Translations under genes and position numbers: made by a program | Notes under the pieces: model-generated | Databases searched by the model: none | Seen by the model: the letters and a program-made list of their open reading frames with translations, nothing else | Told to the model about the DNA's origin: nothing | Shown here: positions 61,341-64,000 of the stretch, one piece after another | Layout: every line of letters begins with the position of its first letter | How positions within the stretch are numbered: position 1 is the stretch's first letter | Assembly: GCA_050732875.1 (NCBI GenBank) | Contig: JBOHRQ010000005.1 | Location: 13,291-77,290, forward strand | Source of the DNA: DASRVA01 sp050732875 | GTDB lineage: Bacteria > Gemmatimonadota > Gemmatimonadetes > JACCXV01 > JAHWKZ01 | Direction: 5' to 3' | DNA: 64,000 bases

Positions 61341-63296
61341 ATGGGCCTGAGCTTGACCCGCAAGATCATAGACGAACATCTGGCCGACGGCGACCCGTCG
61401 ACGCCGGGAAACGAGATCGGCATCAGGATCGACCAGGTCCTCACGCCCGACGCCACCGGCGTGCTCTGCTATCTGCAGTTCGAGTCGATGGGGCTCGAGC
61501 GCGTGCGCGTGAAGCGCGCGGTCGCCTACGCCGACCACGTCGTCTATCACTTCGACGAGAAGAACGCCGCCGACCATCGCTACCTCCAGACCGCCGCCAA
61601 CCGGTACGGCTCCTGGTTCTCGCTGCCCGGCAACGGGATCTGCCATCAAATCCACCAGGAGCGCTTCGCCGTGCCGGGAGAGACCCTGCTCGGCTCCGAT
61701 TCCCACACGCCGACCCAGGGCGGGCTCGGCATGATTGCGATCGGGGCCGGCGGGCTGGACGTCACCGTCGCGCTGGGAGGCGGACCCTACTGGCTTCCCA
61801 TGCCACAGGTGGTCGAGGTGCGCCTGGAAGGCGAGCTGCCCGAATGGGTGACCGCCAAGGACGTCATCCTCGAGATGCTGCGCCGGATCTCGGTCAAGGG
61901 CGGAATCGGAAAGATCTTCGAGTACACGGGGCCCGGCGCGGCCTCGCTCTCGCCTTATGAGCGGTGCACGATCGCCAACATGGGGACGGAGCTCGGCGCG
62001 ACGACCTCGGTCTTCGCCACCGACGAGCGGACGCGTGACTACCTCGAGCGGCTGGGCCGTCCCGAGGACTTCCGCGCCGTCGAGCCCGACCCCGACGCCC
62101 GCTACGACGACCGGATGACGATCGACCTGTCCTCGCTGGAGCCTCTCGTGGCGTGTCCGACCATGCCCGATCACGTGGTGCCGGTGCGCGAGGTCGCGGG
62201 GACGCCGATCGATCAGGTCGTCGTGGGATCCTGTACGAACGGGGGCTACGAGGACCTGCTCGCGGTGGCCAGGATCCTCAAGGACCGCCGCGTCCACACC
62301 GGCACGAACTTCGTGATCGCCCCTTCGTCCAAGCAGGCCCTCGAGATGATCGCCCGCGACGGGCTGGTGGCGGACATCCTGGCGAGCGGAGCCAACCTGA
62401 GCGAGTCCACCTGCGGGGCCTGCATCGGCGTCGGCCACGTGCCCGCGCCGGGCCAGCGGAGCCTACGCTCCTTCAACCGCAACTTCCCCGGCCGCAGCGG
62501 TCTCAAGGGGGATCAGGTCTACCTGGCGAGCCCGGAGGTGTGCGCGGTTTCGGCGGTGACGGGTGTGCTCACGGATCCGCGCGACTGGGCGCGTGAGAGC
62601 GACAGCGGACACGCCCCCGAGAAGTCGCTCCCCGACCGGTTCACGGGCTCGACGGCCGGTCTCGTGCCTCCGGCCGAGGAACCCTCCCGAATCGAAGTGA
62701 ACCGGGCCGGGCACATCACCGACATACCCCTCTCCCGGCCGCCTGACGACACGCTGTCGGGCGAGGTCCTGATCGTCACGGGCGATGACATCACGACCGA
62801 CGACATCGTCCCTGCGACCGCCGAGATGCTGGCCAACTGGGCCAACATCGATGCCGTGGCGGGCTTCGTCTTCCGGCGTCTCGACCCCGGCTTCTCCGCG
62901 CGCGCGGCCGAGAGGGGCGGGGGCTGGATCGTGGGCGGCGCCAACTACGGCCAGGGCTCCTCCCGCGAGCACGCAGCCATGGCCCCGATGTACATGGGCG
63001 TCCACGGCGTGATCGCCAAATCGTTCGCCCGCATCCACAAGGCGAACCTCGTCAACTTCGGACTGCTGCCGCTCACCTTCGTGGATCCGGCGGACTACGA
63101 CGCGATCGAGCAGGGGGACGAGCTCGTGGTGGAGGACGTCCACGGCGGGATCGATCGAGGGCGGGTCCAGGTGCGGAACGTGACCAGGGACACAGGGTTC
63201 GAAGCCGCGATCGAGCTGACCGACCGCGAGCGCGCGCTCCTCAAGGCGGGCGGCGTCCTGCCCTACACGCGAGCGCACGGCGGCCTGGCGGCCTGA
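61341..63296 (+). CDS. acn: Aconitate hydratase
   Basis: A 651-residue TCA-cycle enzyme, citrate to isocitrate, of the short mitochondrial-like type. The [4Fe-4S] ligands are Cys in VVGSCTNGGYED and the pair in STCGACIGVGH. Substrate residues occur in GSDSHTPTQGGLGMIAIGAGG, and the swivel domain holds GANYGQGSSREHAAMAPMY with TGDDITTDDIVPA before it. GAGGAGGAAC lies upstream of ATG 61341. It stands alone downstream of a terminator; no other TCA gene is in the window. Confidence 0.93.
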   Translation: MGLSLTRKIIDEHLADGDPSTPGNEIGIRIDQVLTPDATGVLCYLQFESMGLERVRVKRAVAYADHVVYHFDEKNAADHRYLQTAANRYGSWFSLPGNGICHQIHQERFAVPGETLLGSDSHTPTQGGLGMIAIGAGGLDVTVALGGGPYWLPMPQVVEVRLEGELPEWVTAKDVILEMLRRISVKGGIGKIFEYTGPGAASLSPYERCTIANMGTELGATTSVFATDERTRDYLERLGRPEDFRAVEPDPDARYDDRMTIDLSSLEPLVACPTMPDHVVPVREVAGTPIDQVVVGSCTNGGYEDLLAVARILKDRRVHTGTNFVIAPSSKQALEMIARDGLVADILASGANLSESTCGACIGVGHVPAPGQRSLRSFNRNFPGRSGLKGDQVYLASPEVCAVSAVTGVLTDPRDWARESDSGHAPEKSLPDRFTGSTAGLVPPAEEPSRIEVNRAGHITDIPLSRPPDDTLSGEVLIVTGDDITTDDIVPATAEMLANWANIDAVAGFVFRRLDPGFSARAAERGGGWIVGGANYGQGSSREHAAMAPMYMGVHGVIAKSFARIHKANLVNFGLLPLTFVDPADYDAIEQGDELVVEDVHGGIDRGRVQVRNVTRDTGFEAAIELTDRERALLKAGGVLPYTRAHGGLAA

Positions 63297-63421
63297 GCGC
63301 TTCCCGGCTCCCCGCACGGCGCCACTTCTCGATCGTGAACCCCCGGGCCTCTCAAGGAGATACGACCCTGCCGCTCCAAGCTCCATGCACGTTCCGACCG
63401 CGTGACTATATTTGGCGCGCC

Positions 63422-63856
63422 ATGAGAGCAGCGATTGCATTACTGACCTTGCCCCTGGCCCTAGCCGCCTGCTCAAGCGGATCCGGCGGCGAAGCGGCCG
63501 GCGAGCTGGCCGTGTACGAGGAGGAGCGGGGCGTCCTCTTCGTCGAGCCGGAGAGCGTTCGCGACTACACGGAGGCGGGGAACGACATCGTCTTCGTCGA
63601 CAACAGGAACGCCTTCAGCTTCCAGCAGAGCCGGATCGCGGGCGCCCGCCTCATCCCGACCGGCGAGATGGCCCGCTCGGTCGGCAGCCTTCCCCTCAAC
63701 AAGTGGATCGTCTTCTACTGCACCTGACCCGACGACGGGTTGAGCGTCCGGGCGACGCAAATCGCGGAAGAGAACGGATACGAGAAGGTGGCGGTGCTGG
63801 AAGGCGGGCTGGGGGCGTGGACCCGGGCGGGGTACCCGGTCGAATCCGGCACGTAG
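63422..63856 (+). CDS. Rhodanese-domain lipoprotein with in-frame UGA at a usual Cys codon
   Basis: The frame reads from a lipoprotein leader (LLTLPLALAACSS) into a rhodanese domain: VEPESVRDYTEAGNDIVFVDNRNAFSFQQSRIAGARLIPTGEM, then NKWIVFYCT, TGA (63725-63727, codon 102), then PDDGLSVRATQIAEENGYEKVAVLEGGLGAWTRAGYPVESGT and TAG. The downstream part is an intact rhodanese C-terminus, so the reading frame is maintained across the TGA. Relatives read YCTCP, placing UGA on a usual Cys (TGC to TGA). Either a selenocysteine or a nonsense change. Without read-through the protein ends at 101 residues, just past the first catalytic-loop Cys. A -10-like TATATT lies at 63407-63412. Confidence 0.6.
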
Positions 63857-63873
63857 CCGGGCGACGGCGCCAG

Positions 63874-64000
63874 CTACGGCTCGGTCAGGACCATCGAACC
63901 GACCCGGGCAACGGCCTCGAAATGATCGTCATAGCTGAGCACGATGGCTCCCGCCTGGGCGGCCGTGGCGGCGATCCAGATGTCGTTGGTCGGGATCAGG
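63874..64000 (-). CDS. VapC-like PIN-domain toxin (partial, 5' part outside window)
   Basis: The C-terminal 41 residues of a PIN-domain RNase: LIPTNDIWIAATAAQAGAIVLSYDDHFEAVARVGSMVLTEP. The TNDIWIAATA and SYDDHF motifs hold the third and fourth acidic residues of the metal site in VapC toxins. The antitoxin would lie upstream, beyond the window end. Convergent with the rhodanese gene. Confidence 0.85.
   Translation of the reverse strand, partial: LIPTNDIWIAATAAQAGAIVLSYDDHFEAVARVGSMVLTEP

Noticed and set aside
63726..63741. Hairpin ACCCG-ACGA-CGGGT starting inside the UGA as the SECIS element
   Set aside because: It includes the UGA itself and its loop is too close to the codon; the later hairpin at 63744-63758 fits better.

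Overview
The window is GC-rich (roughly two thirds G+C outside one insertion) and densely packed, with many ATGA/GTGA stop-start overlaps. TolC/RND efflux genes, several outer-membrane barrels, lipoproteins and a SecB-like chaperone point to an aerobic, diderm (Gram-negative) bacterium. The mix (NHEJ ligase, paired RND pumps, phenylacetyl-CoA epoxidase, TSP3-type barrels) would suit Gemmatimonadota or a neighbouring soil phylum, but that placement is a low-confidence inference; the 23S gene would settle it.

Layout. 1-4.7 kb: end of a LigD system split into ligase and polymerase genes, a HmuY-like protein, an FAD oxidoreductase and a secreted alpha/beta-hydrolase homologue without its catalytic Ser and His. 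4.7-9.8 kb: a 23S-5S rRNA operon with no 16S or tRNA beside it. It has two candidate promoters and a long processing stem, and the 23S gene is interrupted by three group I introns at E. coli positions 1917, 1923 and 1951. The exon between the first two is six nucleotides, and the third intron carries a LAGLIDADG endonuclease. 9.8-21.3 kb: a DinJ/YafQ pair with a frameshifted toxin, a frameshifted membrane protein, a DNA glycosylase, a CADD-like protein, a propeller-M23 peptidase, patatin, alkaline phosphatase, an AI-2E permease, a methyltransferase and an Nramp-like transporter. 21.4-30.9 kb: an RND efflux operon (adaptor, outer-membrane factor, two pumps) interrupted by an opposing DUF2283/DUF4258 pair.

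30.9-43 kb: a membrane spermidine-synthase-like protein, a secreted isoaspartyl methyltransferase, an HDAC-like deacetylase, two exporters, and a phenylacetyl-CoA epoxidase operon on the minus strand (lipoprotein, paaA, paaD, paaB, paaC, zinc ribbon) in which the two PaaD domains are separate genes. DUF488, a degenerate metallo-beta-lactamase and a glutathione synthetase follow. 43-49.5 kb: three related outer-membrane barrels, with a 2.9-kb transposon-like element between the second and third. That element has perfect 22-bp inverted repeats, an 8-bp target duplication, a ruined IS1-like transposase and a complete toxin-antitoxin-chaperone operon (HigB-HigA-SecB-like) as cargo.

49.6-64 kb: an EamA exporter, a sucrase/ferredoxin-like protein, an acyl-CoA dehydrogenase, a TPR protein, and a duplicated two-gene surface unit (Big-domain adhesin plus small Big_2 lipoprotein). 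In each copy a DUF11 domain seems to be divided between the two proteins. A fourth barrel, an invasin-like lipoprotein, aconitase, a rhodanese lipoprotein with an in-frame UGA at a usual Cys position, and a partial VapC toxin close the window. No CRISPR array, tRNA or 16S rRNA was seen.
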